A DNA stretch of 64,000 nt from Notolepis coatsorum (GCA_963971535.1 OZ020587.1:162388491-162452490); one strand, 5' to 3'. Positions 32,177 through 42,965 are shown, numbered from the stretch's first letter. Program-made: numbers and translations. Notes: generated by a model from the letters alone, not told the origin.

Positions 32177-33364
32177 CTATTCTGCCGATGGCCTCCGCAG
32201 ACATGACCTTTGGAAATGACCTTTCAGTCCACAGGACCAGCACACCTGTCCTGGTTCCCTCGGTTGCGGGGCCCTGTGGGCCCCCCGCCCGTAATCGGAT
32301 GGCCCTGGGTCCGTCGGCCACAGAGTCTGTCCTTGCTTTCTGCCATTACCTCCATGGCTCTTTCCTCCGACAGTCCATTTTTGGGCCCGCCCCCTTTTGC
32401 CACAGGATCCGGCCATGTGACCAAATTCACCACAAATCCAGCAAACTAGATTCACACCTCTTTGGTCTTCTCCTGGCATGTCCTGCTGCATGGGAAAGAA
32501 AGACACATACCTTTTCCTCTCAGCCGCTGTCCTTTGAGCCTGGTGTGGGGAGGGGTCTGGAAACTCACCCCGCCCGCGGTTTTCTTGATCACGGCGGCCT
32601 AGTTCTGACGCCCGAAGCATGATATCACAAACTGTACCACTCAGCAGTTCATTCTTTCTAGCCAGTTCTTGCTCCAGTCTCTGCGTCTCGTGTGCGGCTT
32701 GACCAATCGCCCGCTGTGTCTTCATCAGGTCTCGATGAACTGCCTCATGTCGCTCGAACGCTTCTATAAACGCCCTCCCTTGCTTGTAGGTCTGTCCCCC
32801 TTCCTCCACCTCTGCGCTGGCGGTCTGACTTCCCGTCTCTGGGCCCCGCCTCTCATCTTGGCTCTGGTGTTGGGGGGGTTCCGGACAGGGGGAGCTTATG
32901 GGCTGTGGACACTGTTCTTGATACCGACCTTGGTTTTGCCCGTAGCCACCTCTTCGTCTGTTATTCCATCGAGGACCACTTCCTCTGGCTTGAGGACGAT
33001 ACCCTTCTCCTCGGGGTCGATATTCCTGGTCACAGTCCCTAGACATATGTCAGAAATTTCCGCACGGTCAGCACTCCACTGGTCCTGACCGAGCTCTGGA
33101 CCCATTTGATCCTCCTCTTCTGTTTCCACCTTGTTCCGGTGACTGCCAGGGTGGTCTCCTCGGACTCTGTTGCGGTCCTTGCGCCGGACCCCCCTGTGTT
33201 GGAGGCAAGTTTAACATTCCAAGTCCTTCTGACCCGCTCGTCACATGAGGGAAATCAATCATATTTAAATCAATCAGGTTAATGTCACTGCTCAATGCGG
33301 TCAGTGAAGTGTCTGCAGAGGTTCCTGGCATTTCCCCACTATTGGCCTGACTATTGTTGGCCAT
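32177..33364 (-). pseudogene. Gag-like protein with three CCHC knuckles, two TGA stops
   Basis: One reading frame of 396 codons runs from ATG 33364 to the stop at 32177, with TGA at 33068-33070 and 33050-33052. N-terminal 97 residues are Pro/Gly/Arg-rich without a visible capsid domain. Codons 98-111 have the spacing C-X2-C-X4-H-X4-C, with the two TGAs at X positions where the other two knuckles have W and G. An Arg/Gly-rich stretch, a helical region at about 194-241 (RHEAVHRDLMKTQR), and intact knuckles at about 308-321 (CWICGEFGHMAGSC) and 375-388 (CWSCGLKGHFQRSC) follow. It resembles a nucleocapsid, which packages element RNA. Capsid homology is not seen, so the name Gag-like is an inference from the knuckles and the position between LTRs. 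Confidence 0.7.
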
Positions 33365-33942
33365 TTCTATATTGCTTCTATTTTTTACACTCCGGGTTAT
33401 TGAAATAGACTTATTATCAACTCTCGTTTTTGTTATTCTATTTACTTCTATTTTCTTCTATCAAAGTTGGTGAATTTGCTCTATATTAACCATTCACTCG
33501 CTCATGCACTCATATTATTACCGTTTGGAAAAACAAGTTTCTCTGTGTTTTAAACTATCTTTACAAACTTGAGTTAAAATTCACTTCACACTTTCAGATT
33601 TTACTGGTGCAGACAGGAATCGATAAGACGCTTATTATACTTCTACCCAGACTTTAACAGTCAATTGTTCCCCAATCTGGAGTTGGAATCGTCAGCACTG
33701 TCTCAGTCCGCCCCGAGCAACTGTGGAGAAAAGAAAGAAAAAAACACTTAAATTCCAGTGATATTCGCTTTTCATTTCATCATTTATCTTAAGCATAGAA
33801 ATGTTGCGCGTCTCTATACTAATACCACTTTAGAGAGAGTTAGTGCAATTTATTTGAATCATAACGACAGCCTTAGCTGCGTTTTGTCCTTTGTCCAATC
33901 TGGAAAACTGGATCTTCCAATCATTTTGTCATGTATCCTCTC
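33365..33942 (-). other. Leader sequence upstream of the Gag-like frame
   Basis: A/T-rich, no ORF that I can support. It is continuous with 35516-36717 once the hAT element is removed. Confidence 0.5.
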
Positions 33943-35507
33943 TAGGGATGACCCCCGGACCCCGGTTTTAAACGGGAACCGGTACTATATTAGAAAATAC
34001 CGGAGTATTTATAAGCTCCGACGTCATCGGTACTGCTATCGATACTCTAGAGAAATTATTATTATTATTTAAAAGTTGCCAACGATCTCTCCTTTCTCTG
34101 TCTCTGCACGAGAAGCGAGCCGCAGCGAGTCATCATTATTACACACACTCCTCGCGAGTCGCTACACATACGGGTACTCCTTAGTGTTCCTCCTTAGTGC
34201 TGTCCCGAGATGCTTCCACCTGCAGAACCCCAGATCCCCGCAGGCTGAGGATCCGCAGGCTGAGGATCCTCAGCCTGCGGGGATCTGGGGTTCTGCAGGT
34301 GGATAGTATTGGCTGTCCCCGACGCCCGTGCTGAAGCGCGCTGCACACAGACAGCTTTGCCTCTGCATGCACTCAGTCGTGATGGCGGATAGAGCGAACT
34401 GCGAAGCGTTCTAAAGTATGGATATATAATACAACGCACATTGCCACAAGTGCAACAAAACATTTGCCAGTAAGGGTGGCAATACGAGCAATCTATCAAA
34501 ACATGTTGGCAAAACAAGATATTAGTGTGCAGAAATGCGCCGTATTTGACTGCGCGCACTGTTCCATCTGCATCCACGTCCACTGCAGCCGATAAGCCAA
34601 TATACGGAGTTTCCTAGGCTAATAACGAATTATTACAAATAGGCTAATAAACAAAATAATTGTTTAGCTACAAATACTACAATCTAAAAACTTTTTATAG
34701 ATCGTCAAGCTGAGGCGTCAGCCACCAATGTGTCCCAGGCCAGTGAGCCCAGGGCCACCACACATCCTCCCTCTACCTCCACCACCCAAAGTCCCTTCTC
34801 CCTAGCAGCTAGGAAGGATGACAGAGGATAGGGTGAACGAGTGTCACAGGGCTGTGACCCAGTTTGTTGTCAAAGGCCTGCACCCCTTCTCTACAGTGGA
34901 GTCCAAGGGCTTTAGGTAACAACTAATCATTCAGTGTATATCGTTTTTTTTTTGTATACATAGTTGTCTAACTTGTCTGTTGTTGTTGTTGTTGTTGTTG
35001 TTATAAGTTATTATTGAAGCAGCTATTCCCACCACTCCACACAAATTTACAATAATTCAATCATTTCTAATCTTTACTGTAGGGAGATGACCAATGCTCT
35101 CAACTGCAAATATACCCCTCCCTGCAGGAATGTCCTCAGTAACACACTGATTCCTGCCTGGTATAATGTTGAAAAGGCCAATGTTATCACAGAGCTTAAA
35201 GATGTGCCAAAGTTAGCCTTTACATCGGATGGGTGGACCAGCTTAACTCAGGACCACTACTACTAAATAAAATAGAAAGTCCCAAAATAGTTAATTTATC
35301 TGACTGCTTGTATTAATTGATAAAAAAAGTAGCCATGTGCAGTAATATAGTTATATAAAAGAATAATAAAGCAATGTCGATTCTGTTCTTAATAATTTTT
35401 TTGCTAAATCAAAAAGAACCGATAAGAGTATCGATAAAGTACCGAACCGTTAAGCAGTATCGATAAGAGTAGTAGTATCGATAAAATCCTAACGATACCC
35501 ATCCCTA
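33943..35507 (+). mobile_element. hAT (BED-finger) transposon remnant
   Basis: The 8-bp duplication atcctctc flanks it (33935-33942 and 35508-35515); ends are tagggatg and catcccta. It encodes remnants of a hAT transposase on the plus strand: a BED zinc finger near 34440-34530 (CHKCNKTFASKGG), a segment near 34815-34915 (TQFVVKGLHPFSTVES), which may have a splice donor, and EMTNALNCKYTPPCRN through FTSDGWTSLTQDHYY near 35082-35265. Catalytic and dimerisation regions are missing, so it is an internally deleted copy. It holds a perfect 39-bp inverted repeat at 34215-34302. Confidence 0.9.
34215..34302. repeat. Perfect 39-bp inverted repeat
   Basis: Arms of 39 bp starting ccacctgcagaaccccagat are separated by gcaggctga. 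The centre can also fold as a 24-bp perfect palindrome (gcaggctgaggatcc...cctgc), so two alternative hairpins exist. Confidence 0.92.
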
Positions 35508-35515
35508 ATCCTCTC

Positions 35516-36717
35516 GCACAACTCTGCGGAATACCCATTGTACATCAACCTCTCCCGTTCTTTGGTACGTTGATGGTCCTTTCCTTTGAACAATCAGAAT
35601 TATTTTTACAGCCTATCATTTCTAAACATTTGTGCTGGATATGGTAATTTAGTTGATTAAAATGTCTTCTTCGCCTTAATGAATTTGTAATTATTTTCTC
35701 ATAAAATATTCTAAATCCTATTACCCTTTAAATGACTATGTGTAGATTTAATTCTAACATTAGCTTCTATGTGTTGCTGTATTTATTTCTATCTGAGAAA
35801 GCCTAATATGTATTCTTATCTTACATCACATTTTACATCACAGTATTCACATAATTACTCATAATTAATACACATACCCCCTTTTTAACACCTTAACCTT
35901 AGGTGTTAAACGTCAACCGCCATCATCTCACGAGGAAAAAATAAACCTTCAGTGACTCATATCACTGAAACCTCGTGCCAGGCGTAGCGCCCCACACCTG
36001 TCTCATAAATCACAGGCGCAGACACCACTTCCAATGAAATCCCCTGCAGACCAATGATATCCCACAGGTCTGCCATCCGCAGCCCAAGGCATCCCCTCCC
36101 AGTTTGCAACCTGAAAGAGAATCCCCGGGCCCCCCACAAGGATATTCAAAATTCACACAACCTCCATCTACCGCTGCCCCTAAACCGGCCAGCGTCTACA
36201 CAGCATTTCAGATTTAAAACCATAACAACATACACCACTACCATAAGTCCCACATACAATACGACACAAAGCCTAACCCCGTACCCAAATGCACCCCTCG
36301 ACCCCCTGATACCTCAGTGGGGGAGTTGGGAGCCGGTACCCTGTTGAAATGAAAAAAATTACACACCCTGTTCGCCTAAGCCCGAACTAGAATCAACTCA
36401 CTAGGAAAAAAAAATTTATACACACACACGCAACCGCGGCAGGCAAGAATCCTACCACTGAACCAACAATGCATACAGCCACAGGCACGTCCCCCATGTC
36501 ACACCCCTTGCACACCCTGGCCTTATCATTCCCCAACCCAGAATGTCTACCACCCAGATCGCAGAAAGGCAGCTGGGGCGTACTCCTGATATGTCGCCAT
36601 CTACGGGACGCCCACCCCTGCTCGGCCCCCGTCACAACCTCCTGTATCCCTACCAACATCGCAACTGCAGGTGCAGCCGAGCAGCGCAACCTCCCATACA
36701 CAGGTCCATCTGCGCAG
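35516..36717. other. Leader region of LTR element, single-copy part
   Basis: This precedes the first copy of the IFITM unit and has no counterpart before the second copy. Short minus-strand ORFs (for example 35957-36139) are not recognised. It contains an A-rich run at 36403-36417. Confidence 0.5.
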
Positions 36718-36794
36718 AGAGTCCCAAACATAACACCAAAGCACATTTTGACTTACAGCCACACCACCATGAACGCAACACAAAATACACCGAC

Positions 36795-37193
36795 ATGGAG
36801 CCCCCGCCTTACCAGCCGGAGCTCGTCCAAATGCAAGGGAAGAAGTACGAGCGCCTTGTCGACCAAAGCGTAGCGCCACTGGTTCAACACGACCGGCCGC
36901 CACCCAGGGACCACATCATATGGTCCATATGCAGCTTCGTCAACCTGAACCCGCGTTGCCCCGGGTCAGCAGCGCTTCACTTCCCCGTTAAGTCAAGGGA
37001 CCGGAAGGTGGCTGGAGACCTGGAGAGAGCCAGAGAGTACGGCCCCACCGCCCGCTGCCACGACATCATCACCCTGACGTTGGCCATTACCACTGTCATC
37101 GCATCTGTCCCACTCGCCATCACCATTCCGTGGGTGTCAACTAAACCAACACTAAAGCAATCCTGCCGTTCAGCCCTACGATGTGGCTCCTAA
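36795..37193 (+). CDS. IFITM-like (CD225/dispanin) protein, copy 1
   Basis: The 132-codon frame encodes an interferon-induced transmembrane protein homologue. IFITMs sit in plasma and endosomal membranes and restrict virus entry by stiffening membranes. Visible: PPPY at residues 3-6 (a PPxY motif), YERL at 18-21 (a YxxL endocytic motif), the CD225 domain from PRDHIIWS (37-44), the family signature KSRDRK (66-71), C55 and C88 at the family spacing of 33, and a hydrophobic C-terminal segment at about 91-113. One of the paired cysteines is Arg54. No intron interrupts the domain although IFITM genes usually have one. Start chosen at 36795 because upstream codons differ between the copies and lack family resemblance. 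It is antisense to the Gag-like frame. Confidence 0.92.
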   Translation: MEPPPYQPELVQMQGKKYERLVDQSVAPLVQHDRPPPRDHIIWSICSFVNLNPRCPGSAALHFPVKSRDRKVAGDLERAREYGPTARCHDIITLTLAITTVIASVPLAITIPWVSTKPTLKQSCRSALRCGS

Positions 37194-38115
37194 GCGCTGT
37201 TGAGTCCCCATCACAACTATGTGATGCACACTCCTACTGGTGCAGCTTACAATGGGAAGAGAGAGGGAGAGAGGGAAAGAGAAGGAGAGAGAGAGAGTGA
37301 GAGAGGAGGGGGGCTGGGATCCCACCTCCCCCTACATCCCACCACTAGACTAAACTACACTACCAACACTACCACTGCTTAACAATCTAACCTTACTAAC
37401 AAATTAACCCTTAAAAGAAAAAACATCCTGTGCGCAGGATAATACGAAACCCAAAGCAGCTCTGAATGGAAACCGAAACATGGCCTCTGCCGCCTCCTAC
37501 TGCAATCCCAAACAAACACCACCTAGAAAAAAATAAATCCCTCAAAATGGACGCCCCGCGCCCCTACCCTAGATAATAAACACGGCGCCCCCACCCAAGA
37601 TGGCCGCGCTCCTTGTTTACATGAAGTGAAAGAGGAGGGGGGAGGGGGGAGAGGTAAAAAAAGAAAAAGGGGGGGGGAGAGGGGAAAGGAGGGAGGGCGA
37701 TAGAGAGGAGGGGGGAGAATGGAGGGAGGGAGGGAGAAAGGAGGGAGGGAGAAGGGAGGGAGGGGGGAGAGGGAAAAGGAGGGAGGGAGAGAGGAGGGGA
37801 GGGGGGAGGGAAAAGGAGGGAGGGAGAAAGGAGGGGGAGAAGGGAGGGAGGGGGGGAGAGAGAAAAGGAGGGAGGGAGAGAGGAGGGGAGGGGGGGGGGA
37901 GGGAAAAGGAGGGAGGGAGAAAGGAGGGGGAGAAGGGAGGGAGGAAGGAAGAAAGAGATTCTATGTCCATATGTCACCTTATTGGCCGAAACTATTATCA
38001 CTGCAATATAGTTATTGTATTATACGAGGCTCGACCCCATAACAAATGGCCTCATACTTGAAGAATGTAATCTAAACCAGGACGGGAGCCTAAGACATGG
38101 CTCTACCGCCCCCTA
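37194..38115. repeat. Purine-rich tract downstream of IFITM, copy 1
   Basis: No gene. 37255-37320 is (GA)-rich and 37630-37955 is an almost pure G/A strand built of gagggagggagaaagg-like units. ORFs read through it are low-complexity Pro/Ser or Gly/Glu/Arg artefacts. Copy 2 has the same tract at 42640-42965 with length changes. It may form triplex or G-quadruplex structure. Confidence 0.85.
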
Positions 38116-38364
38116 GTGCACTTTCAACCACATACCATCCACACTGAACACAACCTTCACACACCACACATATCTCACTCACAACCTAGTGCGCGTGCGC
38201 AAGTCTCTGTTACGGCCTACCAACTAGCCTTAACCATAATTATATTGCCAAACAACATCAAAAGTACACAACCATACTGCAATTCACACTACGCATTAAC
38301 ATTAATGTTATATCAGTCACACAACAATATCACTCATTCTCAACATTCAGCATTTGAACAGTCC

Positions 38365-38517
38365 CAGCAGCATGTAGCACGTAGCTAGGTAGCCTTAGCC
38401 ATCGCGAGCCACGCCGAGCAGCATGCAGCACGTAGCTAGGTAGCCTTAGCCACCGCGAGCCACGCCGAGCAGCATGTAGCACGTAGCTAGGTAGCCTTAG
38501 CCACCGCGAGCCACGCC
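38365..38517. repeat. 51-bp tandem repeat (3 units), copy 1
   Basis: Units begin gagcagcatgtagcacgtag and include gctaggtagccttagccacc. Starts are at 38365, 38416 and 38467. The matching array of copy 2 is at 43375-43527. Confidence 0.92.
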
Positions 38518-39117
38518 GCAGCGGCCGTCATCCAGTAACAATAGCCCCAGTAGCCCATATTAGCTCCCATTACCGCCTGTTAGCTTGCAGCATAGCTTAG
38601 CATCATAGCTTAGCCTAGCCTAACAACGGTACGAGCGTAAACGGCAATCTTATTCCGTTCACCGAGCACCTATAGTAGACCACGGCAGCGTTACAACGAC
38701 GTCACCCATTAACTGGACTTTAATTCAACGCAATTATGGCTAGAAAAGCTTTATACCCCCAGAGAAAATCGCCTAATATTCAGCTAATCTGGGTGATATT
38801 CTCAAAAGCTGTACGCGTTCAGCCTTGAAAGGGCCCCCTCTATGCTCATTTCACCTACTACGTTATTATCCCGCGACCCGTGACGAACACCACCATATCG
38901 ACGCCTTCGTTACACATCCATCTGATTCCGCGACCTGTACGGTTGTGAACCGGAGCCTGAAAATACCATTTGCGTTCGTTGCCGACGTTCTATACCGTCC
39001 TCTCCCTGCCGTTTGAGATACGGTAGTAAGCGGAGGTCTGGCGTTTACCCAGCAATCGCACACATCCATAATTCACCCACCGTATAGATCACGATAAAAA
39101 TATCCAACGTACCATAC

Positions 39118-41300
39118 AGTTCAAGTTCTTTAATAGTTGTCATACAGAAGTACAGAATACTTTCATACAAAATGCTTCTTACTGTTACGCTCCAGAGACT
39201 GTGCTAGACAAGATAGTATCAAATAACATAATAACATAATATAGCATGAATTTAGAAGAAGAATGAGGTCACAGTTGTTCGGTATAGACATATGTACAAT
39301 GTTCTGAGTTACCATATAATATACAATACACAATACTATGCAGTGTACTAATGTACAGTACTATCTAGTGCAAAGCAGAAATGGGATGAGGTACAATTTT
39401 AGGTACAATTTACAGTAAGGTGTACGAGTTGTAGTGCAATCCTTCATCCATAAATATAAAGTGTGGGGAGTGGGTGCTACAGTGTGTTTGTTTAAAGTGG
39501 GTGTGTGCTATAAAGTGTGTGTAGTGGGTGCTACAGTGTGTTTGTTTAAAGTGAGTGTGTGCGTGTGGATGTGTGTGCTATGTGTGTTTGGTGGTTGTTG
39601 TTGTGTAGTGTTCATTCATTGTTCGTTTAGCAGCCTGATGGCCTGGGGATAGAAGCTACTTCTGAGTCTTTCTGTGCTCGCCTTGAGACTCCTGTGTCGC
39701 TTGCCTGACGGCAGCAGTTCAAAGAGGCAGTTGTTCGGGTGGCTCGAGTCCTTAATAATTCTCTTAGCCTTCCCCTTGCAACGCTTGTTGTAAATGTTCT
39801 GGAGGGTGGGGAGCCCCCCTCCAATTGTGCGTTCGGCTGAACGTGTCACTCTTTGTAGTCTGCTTTGGTCTTTTGCAGTGCTATTCCCAAACCAGGAGGT
39901 GATGTTGCCGGTCAAGATGCTCTCTATTGTACATGAGTAGAAGTTCTTAAGGATCTTCTGGCTGACTTGGAACTTCCTTAGGCGCCTGAGGAAGTAGAGG
40001 CGTTGTCGTGCCTTCTTCACCACACTGTTAATGTGTATGGTCCATTTCAAGTCCTCGGATATGTGGGCTCCGAGGTACTTGAAGCTGTTGACTCTCTCAA
40101 CCGGTGCCCCGTCGATGCTGAGGGGGCTGTAGTCCTTGACCCCCGACCTCCTGAAGTCCACAATCATCTCCTTTGTTTTGCTGACGTTCAGGGAGAGGCT
40201 GTTTTCCTGGCACCATCCCGCCAGGACCTTGACCTCTTCCAGGTAGGCCCTCTCGTCGTTGGCAGAGATCAGGCCCACCACCACTGTGTCGTCAGCAAAT
40301 TTGACGATTGTATTGCTACTCCGCTGAGCCACACAGTCGTGTGTGTACAGGGAGTAGAGGAGGGGACTCAGAACACAGCCCTGGGGGGCCCCTATGTTGA
40401 GGGTGATGGATGAGGAGGTGCAGTTGCCTGCTCTCACCACCTGGGGTCTGCCAGTCAGGAAGTCCAAGACCCACTGGCAGAGGTCATAGCCCAAGCCCAG
40501 GTCCCTGAGCTTGGCTATGAGTATGGAGGGGACTATGGTATTGAATGCCGAGCTGTAGTCGATGAATAGCATTCTCACATAGTTCCCCTGCCTCTTGTCC
40601 AGGTGTGATGCTGCTGTGTGCAGCACATGGGATATGGCGTCCTCCGTGGACCTGTTGGGGCGGTATGCAAATTGCAGGGGGTCCATGTTGATGGGGAGGG
40701 AGGAGCAGATGTAGCCCTTTACTAGCTTCTCAAAGCACTTCATGGCTATGGAGGTGAGAGCTACAGGGCGGTAGTCGTTGAGGCAAGCAGGCTTGGATTT
40801 TTTGGGTACAGGGATAATAGTGGACTTCTTCAGGCAGGTGGGGATGACAGCCTGTTCTAAGGACAGGTTAAATATGTCAGTGAATACTGGGGCCAGTTGG
40901 TCGGCACAGACTTTTAGGACGCGGCCGGGGATGCCGTCCGGACCTGCTGCCTTCCTGATATTCACTTTTTTAAAGGTCCGCCTCACCTCATGCTCTGTTA
41001 CCCTGAACACTGCGCCTCCATCAGCAGCCGACCCCCCCCCCCCCCATTGCCGAGGCTTGTGAGCTGGTGTTGTTATTACCAGCATCAAACCTCGCATAGA
41101 AGGTATTGAGGTCGTTTGCTAAGGAGATGTCATTGTTCAGTTTGAGGGAGGCGCCTTTGTAGTCTGTCATCGTTTTGAGCCCCTGCCACATAGCTCTAGA
41201 GTCAGCTTGTTCAAACTGGAGTTCAATTTTATCCCTGTAGCGCCGTTTGGCCTCTGACACTGTCCTCCTTACGTTGTGTTGCGCCACCTTGTGGTCATTC
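39118..41300 (-). mobile_element. 5'-truncated Rex1-like LINE inserted in IFITM unit copy 1
   Basis: The uninterrupted copy 2 (44121-44133) defines the empty site: accatac/acccctg. The LINE starts within the end of its endonuclease-RT linker (DHKVAQHNVRRTVSEA) and carries RT to a 3' UTR ending ttaaagaacttgaact on the minus strand. At most 1-2 bp of target is duplicated. Confidence 0.92.
39616..41300 (-). pseudogene. Rex1-like LINE reverse transcriptase, truncated
   Basis: Reverse transcriptase motifs are [63 protein letters not shown] and [10 protein letters not shown], followed by the C-terminal thumb and the closing [12 protein letters not shown]. The frame runs open for 493 codons (to about 41097). 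Upstream, the linker continues in another frame (41021-41365), the shift falling in a run of 15 C at 41030-41044. There is no endonuclease, as expected from 5' truncation. Note FADD instead of the FSDD in the full-length Rex1-like copy at 47608-50685. Confidence 0.9.
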
Positions 41301-41810
41301 ACCCCTGAAAAAAACACGGCCTGTGTGCAATTCAGTGTGCATTCTACCGAGCTTCCCAAACGCAAGACGAAATTTGGCCATGATCAAAAGCCATTCGCAA
41401 ACGCAGCCCAGTTTCATAAATTTTCGAGTGCCGTCCTAGACAACCCCGTTTTTAAATTGAAACATGCCGATATGATCTGTGAACCGTCACGCACCCTGCT
41501 ACCCCATCATTTCCCTCCCCGACGGTTCCTCCGTTCCGGCGAGAGTGTCATGAGGTCATTGCAGAGCTCTCCCACCACCCCTGGTTCGAACTGAACGCCC
41601 CACTTTTTCACTCATCACGGCCTGTATCCACTCACCTCTTACGCAGATCTTCAGGATTCTGTCGTGATGATCCCGATCTCCCAGACGCCGATTAGCCGAG
41701 AGAAAGAAAAAAAATTCCTGAGCGCTTCAGCGCAGAGTCCCAAACATAACACCAAAGCACATTTTGACTTACAGCCACACCACCATGAACGCAACACAAA
41801 AGACACCGAC

Positions 41811-42209
41811 ATGGAGCCCCCGCCTTACCAGCCGGAGCTCGTCCAAATGCAAGGGAAGAAGTACGAGCGCCTTGTCGACCAAAGCGTAGCGCCACTGGTT
41901 CAACACGACCGGCCGCCACCCAGGGACCACATCATATGGTCCATATGCAGCTTCGTCAACCTGAACCCGCGTTGCCCCGGGTCAGCAGCGCTTCACTTCC
42001 CCGTTAAGTCAAGGGACCGGAAGGTGGCTGGAGACCTGGAGAGAGCCAGAGAGTACGGCCCCACCGCCCGCTGCCACGACATCATCACCCTGACGTTGGC
42101 CATTACCACTGTCATCGCATCTGTCCCACTCGCCATCACCATTCCGTGGGTGTCAACTAAACCAACACTAAAGCAATCCTGCCGTTCAGCCCTACGATGT
42201 GGCTCCTAA
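41811..42209 (+). CDS. IFITM-like (CD225/dispanin) protein, copy 2
   Basis: The 132-codon protein is identical to copy 1 in my reading; the only nearby coding-strand difference (agacacc versus atacacc) lies just before the ATG. All features noted for copy 1 hold, including PPPY, YERL, KSRDRK, C55 and C88, and there is no intron. Upstream sequence differs from copy 1: here it is the leader next to the PBS (41301-41733), so the two copies would have different promoters if transcribed. Identity of both frames fits either very recent duplication or selection. Confidence 0.92.
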   Translation: MEPPPYQPELVQMQGKKYERLVDQSVAPLVQHDRPPPRDHIIWSICSFVNLNPRCPGSAALHFPVKSRDRKVAGDLERAREYGPTARCHDIITLTLAITTVIASVPLAITIPWVSTKPTLKQSCRSALRCGS

Positions 42210-42639
42210 GCGCTGTTGAGTCCCCATCACAACTATGTGATGCACACTCCTACTGGTGCAGCTTACAATGGGAAGAGAGAGGGAGAGAGGGAAAGAGAAG
42301 GAGAGAGAGAGAGTGAGAGAGGAGGGGGGCTGGGATCCCACCTCCCCCTACATCCCACCACTAGACTAAACTACACTACCAACACTACCACTGCTTAACA
42401 ATCTAACCTTACTAACAAATTAACCCTTAAAAGAAAAAACATCCTGTGCGCAGGATAATACGAAACCCAAAGCAGCTCTGAATGGAAACCGAAACATGGC
42501 CTCTGCCGCCCCCTACTGCAATCCCAAACAAACACCACCTAGAAAAAAATAAATCCCTCAAAATGGACGCCCCGCGCCCCTACCCTAGATAATAAACACG
42601 GCGCCCCCACCCAAGATGGCCGCGCTCCTTGTTTACATG

Positions 42640-42965
42640 AAGTGAAAGAGGAGGGGGGAGGGGGGAGAGGTAAAAAAAGAAAAAGGGGGGGAGGGGAAAG
42701 GAGGGAGGGCGATAGAGAGGAGGGGGGAGAATGGAGGGAGGGAGGGAGAAAGGAGGGAGGGAGAAGGGAGGGAGGGGGGAGAGGGAAAAGGAGGGAGGGA
42801 GAGAGGAGGGGAGGGGGGGAGGGAAAAGGAGGGAGGGAGAAAGGAGGGGGAGAAGGGAGGGAGGGGGGAGAGGGAAAAGGAGGGAGGGAGAGAGGAGGGG
42901 AGGGGGGGGAGGGAAAAGGAGGGAGGGAGAAAGGAGGGGGAGAAGGGAGGGAGGAAGGAAGAAAG
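42640..42965. repeat. Purine-rich tract, copy 2
   Basis: G/A strand matching 37630-37955 with unit-length differences. There is no real ORF; the reading frames through it are artefacts. Confidence 0.85.

Larger units (their letters stand above)
36718..41733. repeat. IFITM unit, copy 1 (split by Rex1-like LINE)
   Basis: Blocks 36718-39117 and 41301-41733 correspond to 41734-44127 and 44128-44531. The unit runs from agagtcccaaacataacacc to gcgcttcagcgc beside the PBS. Differences from copy 2 are few substitutions, G/A tract length and a roughly 30-bp indel near 41665-41695. Removing the LINE at 39118-41300 restores continuity (accatac joined to acccctg). Confidence 0.93.

Noticed and set aside
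33050-33070. The two TGA codons as selenocysteine or programmed readthrough.
   Set aside because: No stem-loop or readthrough context is visible and the other knuckles have ordinary residues there. Inactivation is simpler, although unproven.
36543-36794. Extending the IFITM start upstream to 36543 (or 41664 in copy 2).
   Set aside because: Upstream residues differ completely between the two copies and do not resemble the family.
37564-38001. Long Pro/Ser and Gly/Arg/Glu ORFs in purine tracts (also 42580-43052).
   Set aside because: Low-complexity translation of a G/A strand in both directions; no start context, domain or conserved frame.
41697-41735. Interferon response element upstream of IFITM copy 2 (gagaaagaaaaaaaattcc).
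   Set aside because: Only loosely like GAAANNGAAA and explained by a poly-A run; not listed as a site.
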